A DNA stretch of 64,000 nucleotides from Acinetobacter sp. Ac_5812. Its GTDB lineage: Bacteria > Pseudomonadota > Gammaproteobacteria > Pseudomonadales > Moraxellaceae. The DNA lies in NCBI RefSeq assembly GCF_013072695.1, contig NZ_LXUK01000001.1, positions 413,380 to 477,379 of the forward strand, in the 5' to 3' direction. Shown in pieces: positions 41,701 to 50,026 of the stretch. The position numbers were made by a program, and so were the translations under genes. Below the pieces are notes generated by a model. The model worked only from the letters and a program-made list of their open reading frames with translations. It made no database searches and was not told the origin of the DNA. Position 1 is the stretch's first letter. Each line of letters opens with the position of its first letter.

Positions 41701-41850
41701 CTGTACCACCATCACCTTAAAAGTAAACGGCGGATCTTCACTTTGCGAAAGTTTGGAATAAGACATGATGCCGACGATGCCGAGCAACAGCATAAAATAA
41801 AGGATAATCCCCTTATTCTTGAGTGCCCATTCTGAAAGGTTAAATTTCAT
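38722..41850 (-). CDS. RND efflux transporter permease
   Basis: A 1042-residue resistance-nodulation-division pump with the usual twelve membrane helices and two large periplasmic loops. Helix 1 begins IILYFMLLLGIVGIMSY, and the proton-relay acidic pair lies in the helix 4 stretch LGLLVDDAIIAVEMM. The sequence belongs with the multidrug (AcrB/HAE1-related) group but to the branch lacking a long signature for classic AcrB, so substrates are unclear. The adaptor gene lies 2 bases upstream in the same operon and no outer-membrane channel gene is present here, so a TolC-type partner must come from elsewhere. Confidence 0.95.
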   Translation of the reverse strand: MKFNLSEWALKNKGIILYFMLLLGIVGIMSYSKLSQSEDPPFTFKVMVVQTYWPGATAKEVSTLVTDRIEKELMTTGQYDRIMAYSRPGESLVTFVAKDSLPSSAIPDVWYNVRKKVNDIRSQLPSGVQGPFFNDEFGDTFGNIYVLTGKDFDYAVMKEYADRLQLQLQRVKDVNKVNLVGLQDQKIWIELSNTKAVQLGVPVTAIQEAIQKQNDMAGAGFFETGTDRIQIRVSGHLHSVDDLKKMPLLVGDKTIQLGDVAEVYRGFSEPAQPRMRFMGENGIGISVSMRKGGDIIALGKNLETEFNRLQKTLPLGMKLQKVSDQPVAVQRSIHEFLKVLAEAVIIVLLVSFFSLGFRTGLVVALSIPLVLAMTFAGMNLFDVGLHKISLGALILALGLLVDDAIIAVEMMAIKMEQGYSRLKAAGFAWQTTAFPMLTGTLITAAGFLPIATAQSGTGEYTRSIFQVVTIALMVSWIAAVLFVPYLGEKLLPDFSKQNQQAAWYLRLWARLRKQPAPVVEAHGQHHDPYQSKFYQSFGRVVEICISYRKTVIAVTVGIFVLSVAMFKLVPQQFFPPSNRAEILVDLKLEEGASLTATEQAVHKVEQFLSKQKGIDNYVAYVGTGSPRFYLPLDQQLPQASFAQFVVLASSLDDRDEIRRSLDKQIKQLLPQVRTRVSLLENGPPVGYPLQYRISGEDLGTVRQWAQKVAKVLSEDPNTTNVHLDWGEPSKIIAIEIDQDRARQMGVSSVDLANFLNASVTGAVMNQYREKRELIEIRLRGDKSERVEVASLASLAVPTSKGTTVPLAQIANIESRFEEGLIWHRNRLPTITVRADIRTHLQPATVVQQLADQMQSLRADLPSGYLLEVGGTVEESAKGQNSVNAGMPLFLAVVMTLLMIQLRSMSRATIVLLTAPLGLIGVVAFLLLFNKPFGFVAMLGTIALSGMIMRNSLILIDQIEQDIQAGHAPWDAVIGATMRRFRPIVLTALAAVLAMIPLSRSIFFGPMAVAIMGGLIVATLLTLFFLPALYAAWFKVRKTTQLS

Positions 41851-41852
41851 GT

Positions 41853-42953
41853 TTAACCTCCTGCTTTTACGGTGACTTCACGATTATCACGATCAACTGG
41901 ATGAATTTTTTGCTGGTCACGCAGTAAATGAACGCCACCGACCACGACCCAATCCGTTGCTTTTAAGCCAGACACCACGGGCACACTATCTCGCCCATAA
42001 GTACCTAAAGTCACAGGCACTTTGCGTATGCTTTGATTGGCATTGACCACCCAAACATAAGCTTGTTGATCATTGGCAGTGACACTGGAGAGCGGTACGC
42101 TCAACACGTTATTTTCATTTGCGACAAAGAACACTCGTGCGCTTTGCCCTAACTGAATACTGGATTGCCCTTCAAGCAAAGAGACTTTTACCGTGAAAGT
42201 ACGCGACTGATCTGCTGCGGGTGAAACCTCGCGGACTTTAGCTGCAAAACGAGCATCTGGTTGCGACCATAAAGTCACCCATACTGGTTGCCCGACCTTG
42301 ATGGTACTGACCGCCTGTTCAGGCACACCGAAGACCACCTCACGCTCACCATCAATCGCTAACTGATAAACGGCTTGCCCTGCTGCAATCACCTGTCCAA
42401 TCTCAATTTGACGTTGAGTAATCACACCATTTTTATTGGAAACTAACTGGTTATAGCCGGTTTGATTAGATGACACCTCATAGTTTGAACGTGCTTGTTG
42501 CAGGCTTGCTTGTGCAGCTTCATATTGATTCTTCACTGCATCAAATTGTGAACGACTCACCGCATTAACCGGTAAAAGTTGCTGATAACGCTGATATTCT
42601 TCAGCAGCAATCTTTGCCGCTGCCTGCGCGCTGTCTAATTGGGCCTTGGCTGCATTCATCTGCAGCTGCGCATCTTTTACATCTAATTTTGCCAGCACTT
42701 GTCCCACTTTGACCCGATCACCAACATCGACATAACGTTCGGTAATTTGTCCTCCGACACGGAAGGCCAAAGCGGTTTGCTGTCTTGCTTGCACATCCCC
42801 TGCATAGCTTTTTTGATCGACATGATTACTGCTCGGTTGCGTCACCATGACATAGGGAATTTCCTCAGTCTTTGGCAGCTCTTTTTGACATGCGCTAAGG
42901 AGTACACTACTGACAATGAGTAACCCCAATATGATACGATTGATCTGATTCAT
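41853..42953 (-). CDS. RND efflux periplasmic adaptor (MFP) lipoprotein
   Basis: A membrane fusion protein of 366 residues that bridges the RND pump to an outer-membrane channel. The signal ends in the lipobox VLLSAC (Cys near 22). VGGQITERYVDVGDRVKVGQVLAKLD is the first half of the lipoyl domain (start VGGQITERYV), a coiled-coil hairpin follows (about 95-165, alanine/glutamine rich), then the second lipoyl half and beta-barrel domains. It is the first gene of the pump operon, divergent from a TetR gene. Confidence 0.95.
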   Translation of the reverse strand: MNQINRIILGLLIVSSVLLSACQKELPKTEEIPYVMVTQPSSNHVDQKSYAGDVQARQQTALAFRVGGQITERYVDVGDRVKVGQVLAKLDVKDAQLQMNAAKAQLDSAQAAAKIAAEEYQRYQQLLPVNAVSRSQFDAVKNQYEAAQASLQQARSNYEVSSNQTGYNQLVSNKNGVITQRQIEIGQVIAAGQAVYQLAIDGEREVVFGVPEQAVSTIKVGQPVWVTLWSQPDARFAAKVREVSPAADQSRTFTVKVSLLEGQSSIQLGQSARVFFVANENNVLSVPLSSVTANDQQAYVWVVNANQSIRKVPVTLGTYGRDSVPVVSGLKATDWVVVGGVHLLRDQQKIHPVDRDNREVTVKAGG

Positions 42954-43018
42954 CTCTTTGCGCTCTTATTCAAATTGATTTTTAAGGCGTGATATGAGCA
43001 TTATCATAGATTGTTTAT

Positions 43019-43056
43019 TTTTTAATTAATATACCCGCGAGTACACTAATTAAAAA
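43019..43056. promoter_or_regulatory. 38-bp palindrome, candidate TetR operator
   Basis: Outer arms TTTTTAATTA (43019-43028) and TAATTAAAAA (43047-43056) are perfect inverse copies, and the core TACCCGCGAGTA (43032-43043) is a near-palindrome sharing exactly the same centre. In all 16 of 19 base-pair positions are symmetric. It lies between the divergent pump operon and the TetR gene, where a TetR dimer would repress both promoters. Confidence 0.7.
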
Positions 43057-43104
43057 TTAAAGCTAGAATTTTGATTTTTAAATTAATTAAAAGAGAACGA
43101 TAAC

Positions 43105-43728
43105 GTGCACATCAACAGTGGTCGCCCTAAAGATTTAGAAAAAAGAGCCAAGATTTTACAGGCTGCAAAATCTATATTTTTAAAAATGGGCTATCACGCC
43201 ACCAATATGAATCAGATTGCCAAAGAAGCGGGTGTGACCAAACTCACGGTCTATAACCACTTCCAAGATAAGGGCAATCTGTTTATCTGTGCCATTGAAG
43301 AAAGCTGTGAAGAATCGATTCGAACCAAACAGATTGAACTGACTGCAGACGCTGATTTTAAACAGGCACTAGTCCTCATGTGCCAGCGTGCATTAAGTAT
43401 TATTTACTTGCCTGAAGCACTGAAGCTGGATTGCCTGCTGTTTGAATTAGCAGCAGAACAAAGCCCCTTAACCAAGCAATTTTTTGATGCATCACATACC
43501 CGCATGTGCAATGTCTGGTGTGATTTCTTTGAACAGGCCAGTGCCTTTAAATTTATTCGCGCAGATGAACCACTTAAGCAAACTGAGCTGATCATCTCGC
43601 TGATGTTGGGTATCCGTCATCAGCAAGTGTTGCTGGGTTTAGCCCCTGTACCAACTACAACTGAAATCAATCAGATGATTGAACATGCTATCGAAATTTT
43701 TATGCTTAAATATCAATCAATAAATTAG
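43105..43728 (+). CDS. TetR family transcriptional regulator
   Basis: A 207-residue repressor with the N-terminal helix-turn-helix (about 12-58, NMNQIAKEAGVTKLTVYNHF) and a helical ligand-binding C-terminal domain (about 75-200) of the TetR_C type seen in AcrR-like regulators. GTG start with AAGAGAACGA upstream. Divergent from the RND adaptor and pump genes, which are its likely targets; the inducer would be a pump substrate. Confidence 0.93.
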   Translation: MHINSGRPKDLEKRAKILQAAKSIFLKMGYHATNMNQIAKEAGVTKLTVYNHFQDKGNLFICAIEESCEESIRTKQIELTADADFKQALVLMCQRALSIIYLPEALKLDCLLFELAAEQSPLTKQFFDASHTRMCNVWCDFFEQASAFKFIRADEPLKQTELIISLMLGIRHQQVLLGLAPVPTTTEINQMIEHAIEIFMLKYQSIN

Positions 43729-43758
43729 AGAAAATTCACATTTTTTTACGTTCTGCTC

Positions 43759-43786
43759 TTGGAATGTCTCTCAATCGCGCTATAGT
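43759..43786 (+). promoter_or_regulatory. Candidate sigma-70 promoter of ppc
   Basis: TTGGAA (43759-43764), a 16-base spacer and TATAGT (43781-43786), 27 bases ahead of the ppc ATG. The ribosome site CAGGAGA lies between. Confidence 0.5.
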
Positions 43787-43812
43787 CGAATGAGAACAAC
43801 AGGAGAATTAGA

Positions 43813-46494
43813 ATGATTCAGCAAATCACTGCTCCATTACGTGAAGATGTCCGCTTACTGGGCAATTTACTTGGAGAGACCTTAAAGCAACATGCTGGGC
43901 AAGATTTGTTTAATCAGATTGAGCAAATTCGCGCATTAGCCAAAGGCGCACGTGACGGCCAGATCGAAGCCGAAAAACAGCTAGAACAACTTTTCCTCGG
44001 TTTAAAAGATGAAGAGATTCTGCCACTGACCCGCGCATTCTCACATTTTCTCAATTTCGCCAATATTGCTGAACAATATCATGTGGTGCGTAGCCGTCGT
44101 CAGGCCGAGTTTGATGAACAAGCCCCAAGCCCAAACCCGCTGCCACATTTATTCGAAAAATTCAAAACCCAACAAATCAATGCACAGCAATTATTCCAAC
44201 AGATCTGTGATTTAAAAATTGAACTGGTGCTGACTGCACATCCAACCGAGGTCAGCCGTCGCACCCTAATTCAAAAATATGATGATATTACCGACTGTCT
44301 TTCACAGTTAGATCAACAAAAACTGACACCAAGAGAACGTCAACAGACCATCGCTACACTGAAGCAATTGGTCAGCTCAGCATGGCAAACCGATGAGATT
44401 CGTCAGCATCGCCCAACGCCTGTCGATGAAGCCAAATGGGGCTTTGCCACCATCGAGCAGTCGCTCTGGAATGCAGTACCGAAATTCGTACGTGAACTGA
44501 ATGAACTCACACAGCAGCATTGTGAGCATGCCTTACCTTTGAGCATTGCACCGATCCGTTTTGCCTCTTGGATGGGCGGTGACCGTGATGGCAACCCGAA
44601 TGTCACCCATCAAGTGACGCAAGAAGTGCTGTGGCTATCACGATGGCAAGCTGCTGACTTATATCTGCGTGATATTGAAAATCTGCGTTGGGAACTGTCG
44701 ATTCAAAGCTGTTCTGAGGAACTGACTCAAGCTTTAGGTTATGAACACCCTGAACCCTATCGTGAATATTTGCGTGACACTCGTGAACGTTTAAAAGCCA
44801 CTCGCTATTGGTTGGGGCAACGCTTACAAGGTGCTGAAGCCGATGACAGCAATATCATCAAAAATAAAGATGAACTATTAGCGCCACTGCTACTCTGCTA
44901 TCGCTCGTTGATTGACAGTAACTTAGCCGAAATCGCCAATGGACAATTGCTGGATTTCATCTATCGGGTCAACTGTTTCGGCATTGAACTGCTCAAACTG
45001 GATATTCGTCAAGAATCAGGCCGCCATCGCCAAGCCATTTCAGCCATTACCGAATATCTGGGCCTAGGCAATTTTGAATCGTGGACCGAACAAGCGCGTC
45101 AAAATTTCCTGATCCAAGAGCTACAAAGCAAACGTCCATTATTACCGAAGTTCTTCAATGAACCTGAAGGTAGCCTGATTCAGCATCCTGATGTACTGGA
45201 AGTATTTGCCACCATGCGTACCTTGGCGGAACAGCCGACCGAGAGCTTGGGTGCCTATATTATTTCGATGGCAGAGTATCCAAGTGATGTCCTTGCGGTG
45301 CTGTTGCTACAAAAAGAAGCTGGGATTCAACATCCGCTACGCGTCGTGCCTTTATTTGAAACCTTAAAGGATCTGGATGGCGCAGCCAAAACCATGAATA
45401 CCTTGTTCAATATGCATTGGTATAAGCAACATATTCAAGGCAAGCATGAGGTGATGATTGGCTATTCAGACTCAGCCAAAGATGCAGGCTTTATGTCTGC
45501 CAACTGGGCGCAATATCGCGCTCAAGAGGAATTGACTGCAATTGCCAAACAGCATGGTGTGCAATTGACCTTGTTCCATGGTCGTGGCGGTTCAATCAGC
45601 CGCGGTGGTGCACCAACCCAGCAAGCCCTGTTTTCACAGCCACCGGGTTCAATTTCTGGTGCGATTCGAGTCACTGAACAAGGTGAGATGATTCGTTTCA
45701 AGTTCGGCCTAGAAGGTATTGCGCTGCAAAATCTGGAAATTTATACCGCAGCGACCTTAGAAGCAACTTTGCTGCCGCCGCCTGAACCGAAAAAACAATG
45801 GCGTGACTTAATGAATCAAATGACTGATTTATCGGTCAAAGTCTATCGTCAAACCGTGCGCGACAATCCAAACTTTGTCAGCTACTTACGCACGGTTACG
45901 CCAGAACTGGAATTGCAAATGTTGCCATTGGGTTCACGCCCAGCCAAACGCAAAGTCAGTGGTGGTATTGAATCACTGCGCGCCATTCCTTGGGTATTTG
46001 CATGGACACAGATCCGTTTGATGCTACCTGCTTGGTTGGGTACAGGTACCGCAATTAATCAGGTGCATGAACAGCATAAAAACACCTTAAATGACATGCT
46101 GGAACAATGGCCTTATTTTCAGACCTTAATTGATATGCTGGAAATGGTATTGTCTAAATCGGATGCCGATATCGCCCTGTATTATGAGTCGCATCTGACC
46201 CAAGATCAGGACTTAAAGGTGCTTGGCGTGGAATTACGCCAACGTCTGCAGAATGCTGTGGATACTCTGCTCCGTTTGAAAGGTGAATCCAAATTGCTCA
46301 GCAATAATGAGGTCTTGGATCAATCCATGCAGGTACGTAAACCCTATTTATTGCCACTGCATTTATTACAAGCGGAGTTGATGAAACGTCGTCGTCTATA
46401 TCTGTCGGAACATCAAACCGAACATAGTCCTGTTGATCATGCCTTGATGGTCAGTATTGCAGGGATTGCTGCGGGTCTGCGTAACACAGGTTAA
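43813..46494 (+). CDS. ppc: Phosphoenolpyruvate carboxylase
   Basis: Ppc adds bicarbonate to phosphoenolpyruvate to form oxaloacetate, refilling the TCA cycle. The 893-residue length is standard. Catalytic segments are VLTAHPTEVSRRT with the essential His (about residue 140), the glycine-rich FHGRGGSISRGGAPTQQA, GYSDSAKDAG, and the C-terminal IAGIAAGLRNTG where the family ends. Preceded by CAGGAGA and its own promoter. Confidence 0.98.
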   Translation: MIQQITAPLREDVRLLGNLLGETLKQHAGQDLFNQIEQIRALAKGARDGQIEAEKQLEQLFLGLKDEEILPLTRAFSHFLNFANIAEQYHVVRSRRQAEFDEQAPSPNPLPHLFEKFKTQQINAQQLFQQICDLKIELVLTAHPTEVSRRTLIQKYDDITDCLSQLDQQKLTPRERQQTIATLKQLVSSAWQTDEIRQHRPTPVDEAKWGFATIEQSLWNAVPKFVRELNELTQQHCEHALPLSIAPIRFASWMGGDRDGNPNVTHQVTQEVLWLSRWQAADLYLRDIENLRWELSIQSCSEELTQALGYEHPEPYREYLRDTRERLKATRYWLGQRLQGAEADDSNIIKNKDELLAPLLLCYRSLIDSNLAEIANGQLLDFIYRVNCFGIELLKLDIRQESGRHRQAISAITEYLGLGNFESWTEQARQNFLIQELQSKRPLLPKFFNEPEGSLIQHPDVLEVFATMRTLAEQPTESLGAYIISMAEYPSDVLAVLLLQKEAGIQHPLRVVPLFETLKDLDGAAKTMNTLFNMHWYKQHIQGKHEVMIGYSDSAKDAGFMSANWAQYRAQEELTAIAKQHGVQLTLFHGRGGSISRGGAPTQQALFSQPPGSISGAIRVTEQGEMIRFKFGLEGIALQNLEIYTAATLEATLLPPPEPKKQWRDLMNQMTDLSVKVYRQTVRDNPNFVSYLRTVTPELELQMLPLGSRPAKRKVSGGIESLRAIPWVFAWTQIRLMLPAWLGTGTAINQVHEQHKNTLNDMLEQWPYFQTLIDMLEMVLSKSDADIALYYESHLTQDQDLKVLGVELRQRLQNAVDTLLRLKGESKLLSNNEVLDQSMQVRKPYLLPLHLLQAELMKRRRLYLSEHQTEHSPVDHALMVSIAGIAAGLRNTG

Positions 46495-46803
46495 GTCGAA
46501 AGCCAGCCTCGCCATCCATAGAAATCACAACGATTGATGGCAAGACTGGCAAAATATGCCACCTATATTTAAAAAAGAGAAAAAATTCAAAAAATATTTT
46601 GAAAATAAGAGCGTTAACTTTTCAAAGCATCAGCACAAAAATAAATAATAAAACCGCTAGCTTATTTTGAAACAAATTTTACCAAAAGGTAAAAATATAA
46701 ACTCACAGTGCTTGTTCTGGCAATATTCTCAATGGCTTATAGGTGAAAGCTCGTTTTAAGACAGGGTATCATACGCGCTGATATCACATAATGAGTCTAA
46801 TTT
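46495..46803. other. Gene-free stretch of 309 bases with three dyad symmetries
   Basis: Between ppc and the permease. A hairpin at 46502-46550 pairs GCCAG with CTGGC and GCCATC with GATGGC but lacks a T run, so it is not a standard terminator. A+T-rich dyads follow: TTCAAAA-AATA-TTTTGAA at 46586-46603 and TTTTACC-AAAA-GGTAAAA at 46677-46694. They are candidate operator or RNA-fold sites for the permease. No purine riboswitch consensus or small gene was found. Confidence 0.5.
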
Positions 46804-48099
46804 ATGTCAAGTTGGTTTCCAAAATGGCAGCCGTATCAGGGGAAGATCGATCATCGTCCTGTTGCGACAAATGAATATTTACCGCCCTTACAAAGTGCGG
46901 TGCTCGGGGTTCAACACGCATTTGCAATGTTTGGTGCAACGGTTCTGGCACCATTATTAATGGGCTTTAGCCCAAACCTTGCCATTTTAATGTCAGGGAT
47001 TTGTACCATCATTTTCTTCCTGATCACAGGTGGACGCGTACCAAGCTATTTAGGTTCAAGTTTTGCCTTTATCGGTGTAGTGGCTGCGGCAACAGGACAT
47101 ATCACAGGCTCTGGGGCCAATCCTAATCTTTCAGTTGCACTTGGCGGGATCGTGGCCTGTGGTATTTTTTATGCCTTGATCGGTTTTGCAGTCATGCTCA
47201 CTGGTACACGTTGGATCGAAAAACTAATGCCACCTGTGGTGACTGGCGCGATCGTGATGATCATTGGTCTCAACCTTGCACCTGTCACCATCAAAGGTGT
47301 TGCGGGTCAACCGTTTGAGATGTGGATGGCACTCATCACTGTACTGAGTATGGGTATCATTGCGGTCTTTACCAAAGGCTTATTACAACGCTTATTACTG
47401 CTGGTTGGCCTACTGATCGCCTATGCCCTGTATGCCATTGCCACCAACGTTTTAGGCTATGGCAAACCGATTGATTTCTCCCAAATCGCTGCGGCACCAT
47501 GGTTCGGTATTCCAAGCTTTTCGCATCCAACTTTTGATTTAAATGCGATTCTGATTATTGCTCCTGTGGCTCTGATCTTAGTGGCAGAAAACTTAGGCCA
47601 TATCAAAGCGGTGGGGGCAATGACTGGCGAAAACCTGACCCCGCAATTAGGCAAAGCCTTTGTTGCAGACGGTTTAGCCACCACCTTATCCGGCAGTGTC
47701 GGTGCACCGGGTATGACCACTTATGGTGAAAATATCGGGGTGATGGCGGTGACCCGCGTGTATTCCACCATCGTGTTTGTGATCGCAGGTGTGTTTGCAA
47801 TTTTCTTGGGTCTTTCTCCAAAGTTTGGCGCAGTGATTAGCACTATTCCAACCGCAGTCCTGACAGGGGCTTCGATTGTGGTGTTTGGTTTGATTACCAT
47901 TGCCGGTGCCAAAATCTGGATCGAAAACAAGGTCGATTTTTCAAACAATAAAAACCTGATCATTGCCTCTGTCACCATTATTTTAGGTGCAGGCAACTTT
48001 GAATTGTTATTTGGTAGCTTTAATTTAGGGGGTATTGGCACCGCAACGTTTGCTGCGATTTTCCTGAACCTATTATTCAGTTTAAAAGATAAAAACTAA
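46804..48099 (+). CDS. Nucleobase:cation symporter-2 permease (uracil/xanthine type, UraA/RutG-like)
   Basis: A 431-residue inner-membrane transporter of the NAT/NCS2 family with about 14 hydrophobic segments. Substrate-site motifs include GSSFAFIGVV, ALILVAENLGHI with the Ala-Glu-Asn signature, and GAPGMTTYGENIGVMAVTRV. These resemble the uracil permeases UraA and RutG more than xanthine permeases such as XanQ. No pyrimidine catabolism genes are adjacent. It stands alone between its own upstream region and a terminator. Confidence 0.9.
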   Translation: MSSWFPKWQPYQGKIDHRPVATNEYLPPLQSAVLGVQHAFAMFGATVLAPLLMGFSPNLAILMSGICTIIFFLITGGRVPSYLGSSFAFIGVVAAATGHITGSGANPNLSVALGGIVACGIFYALIGFAVMLTGTRWIEKLMPPVVTGAIVMIIGLNLAPVTIKGVAGQPFEMWMALITVLSMGIIAVFTKGLLQRLLLLVGLLIAYALYAIATNVLGYGKPIDFSQIAAAPWFGIPSFSHPTFDLNAILIIAPVALILVAENLGHIKAVGAMTGENLTPQLGKAFVADGLATTLSGSVGAPGMTTYGENIGVMAVTRVYSTIVFVIAGVFAIFLGLSPKFGAVISTIPTAVLTGASIVVFGLITIAGAKIWIENKVDFSNNKNLIIASVTIILGAGNFELLFGSFNLGGIGTATFAAIFLNLLFSLKDKN

Positions 48100-48106
48100 A
48101 ACCTTG

Positions 48107-48131
48107 AAGGCAGCGCAAGCTGCCTTTTTTA
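48107..48131 (+). terminator. Rho-independent terminator after the permease
   Basis: GGCAGC-GCAA-GCTGCC stem with a GNRA-type loop followed by six or more T. Confidence 0.93.
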
Positions 48132-48151
48132 TTTTGGGAAAGATGCCACGA

Positions 48152-48898
48152 CTAGATAATGCCCCCATTGGCTCTAATCACTTGAGCATTGATCCAGTTA
48201 CTGGCATCACTCACGGCAAAATCAAGCACCGCAGCAATATCTTCCACTGTGCCTAAACGCTCTAAAGGGGCTGCTTTGGCGAGCTGTGCAATCAATGCCT
48301 CACTCTTACCGTCAAAAAACAGTTCGGTTGCGGTCGGACCTGGTGCAATCGCATTGACGGTAATATTTCTGCCTCTTAACTCTTTGGCAAGGATAACCGT
48401 CAAAGCTTCGATGGCTGCTTTAGACGCGGTATAAACGCCATACCCTTCCAGCTTCATACCAATCACACTACTGGACAAATTGATAATTTTTCCACCCTGC
48501 TCAAGTCGTTTTGCCGCCTCACGCATGGTATAGAGTGCGCCTTTTAAATTAATTGCTAAAACTTTTTCGATCGTTTCATCCTTGAGCGCTTCAATTTTTT
48601 CAAGAGACATGATGCCCGCATTGTTAATCAGAATGTCGATACGCCCATAATTTTGGATCACATAATCAAACAGTTGTACAACCTGATGCGACTGACTGAT
48701 ATCTGCTTTAAATGCGCTTGCTGTCCCGCCTGCCGCTTTAATTTTTTCGACCAGCTGATCTGCCTCTAAGGCATTATTTGCATAATTGATCACGATTTGA
48801 TGACCTTGCCGTGCCAATAAGGCTGCAGTAAAAGCACCAATGCCTCTGGATGCTCCTGTAATCAAAATCACTTTTTTATCATTTGCTGGCATATTCAT
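48152..48898 (-). CDS. Short-chain dehydrogenase/reductase
   Basis: A 248-residue SDR oxidoreductase. The cofactor loop is ITGASRGIGA, followed by NNAGIMS, the catalytic Ser in NLSSSVIG and the YTASKAA Tyr-x3-Lys pair; APGPTATELF completes the classical set. ATG 48898 has GAGG at good spacing and is preferred over an upstream frame start. It is divergent from a LysR gene, which probably regulates it. Substrate unknown. Confidence 0.92.
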   Translation of the reverse strand: MNMPANDKKVILITGASRGIGAFTAALLARQGHQIVINYANNALEADQLVEKIKAAGGTASAFKADISQSHQVVQLFDYVIQNYGRIDILINNAGIMSLEKIEALKDETIEKVLAINLKGALYTMREAAKRLEQGGKIINLSSSVIGMKLEGYGVYTASKAAIEALTVILAKELRGRNITVNAIAPGPTATELFFDGKSEALIAQLAKAAPLERLGTVEDIAAVLDFAVSDASNWINAQVIRANGGII

Positions 48899-49021
48899 TT
48901 TTAACCTCGTCCAACTCAACTTATCACGGAATACGATCTATGATACTGTTCACTCAGAACAAGATAATCCATCAAGTTTCGGCTTCTTTATCCGAATAGA
49001 GCGAACAAAAGAATCAAGCCT

Positions 49022-49927
49022 ATGGACAAGTTAAATGCAATGTCGGCATTTGTGCATGTGGTTGAGCAGCGCAGTTTTACCAAAGCAGCACAGATCCTGA
49101 ACCTACCACGCTCGACCCTGACCGATGCCATTAAACAATTGGAAGCGCAACTCAATACCCGTTTACTGTTCCGGACCACACGACAGGTCAATCTGACTGA
49201 CGAAGGTCAACTTTATTATCAACGTTGTAAATTTATTCTGGCTTATATCGACGAATCCGACCATGATTTTCTACATGCAAAACCACAAGGGAGTTTAAAA
49301 GTCGAAGTCCATGGCATCTTTGCCGCTCATTTTATTATTCCAAAATTACATGAATTTCTCAGTGAATATCCACAGATTCAAGTGCAACTGACCGAAAGTG
49401 ACCGTTATGTCGATATCATCAAGGAAGGTATTGACTGTGTAATTCGGATTGGACATTTAAATAATAGTGAACTGGTGCTGAGACCCTTGGGACACATTCA
49501 ACAAGTCACCCTTGCAAGTCCTGCATATCTGAAAAAATACGGTACACCGAACACACTCAGCGATTTAAAACAGCATGTGATGGTGGGCTTCTATTCCAGC
49601 GCACGACAAAAAGCGCTGCCTTTAGAATTCATCATCCACCAGCAAGTGGAACCTTATGATTTAAGTACATTGATTCAGGTCAATGGAGCGCATACCTACT
49701 CAGCAGCGGCAGAACAAGGCTTTGGTCTTATCCAAGTCCCGCGTTATGGGCATGTCAAGCAAATCGAAAATGGTCGACTCTGCCCTGTATTAAGCCAATA
49801 CGCTGTTCCTTCTTTACCCGTTTCGTTGCTTTATCCCTCAAAAACACGGGTTTCACCCAGACAAAGGGTGTTTATTGAATGGATTGTGCAACTGTTTAAA
49901 GATCACCCGTTGGATCAGCATGAATAG
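49022..49927 (+). CDS. LysR family transcriptional regulator
   Basis: A 301-residue LysR protein starting MDKLNAMSAFVHVVEQRSFTK with the helix-turn-helix AAQILNLPRSTLTDAIKQLE and the usual effector domain (about 90-295). This N-terminus is typical of the large CrgA/DmlR-like subgroup. It is divergent from the SDR gene across 123 bases, so it likely controls that gene and itself. Confidence 0.93.
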   Translation: MDKLNAMSAFVHVVEQRSFTKAAQILNLPRSTLTDAIKQLEAQLNTRLLFRTTRQVNLTDEGQLYYQRCKFILAYIDESDHDFLHAKPQGSLKVEVHGIFAAHFIIPKLHEFLSEYPQIQVQLTESDRYVDIIKEGIDCVIRIGHLNNSELVLRPLGHIQQVTLASPAYLKKYGTPNTLSDLKQHVMVGFYSSARQKALPLEFIIHQQVEPYDLSTLIQVNGAHTYSAAAEQGFGLIQVPRYGHVKQIENGRLCPVLSQYAVPSLPVSLLYPSKTRVSPRQRVFIEWIVQLFKDHPLDQHE

Positions 49928-50026
49928 ATCTCGCTCAGTAGCACTTTGCTGCTGCACTTAAGTCCACTATCTTTATTGAAGCGATGTTTAGTATGATGGC
50001 TTTTTATATTTCAATACGTTGCCACC

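Noticed and set aside
46502..46550. Hairpin after ppc as a rho-independent terminator
   Set aside because: Good stem but an 19-base loop and no T run; listed only as a dyad.
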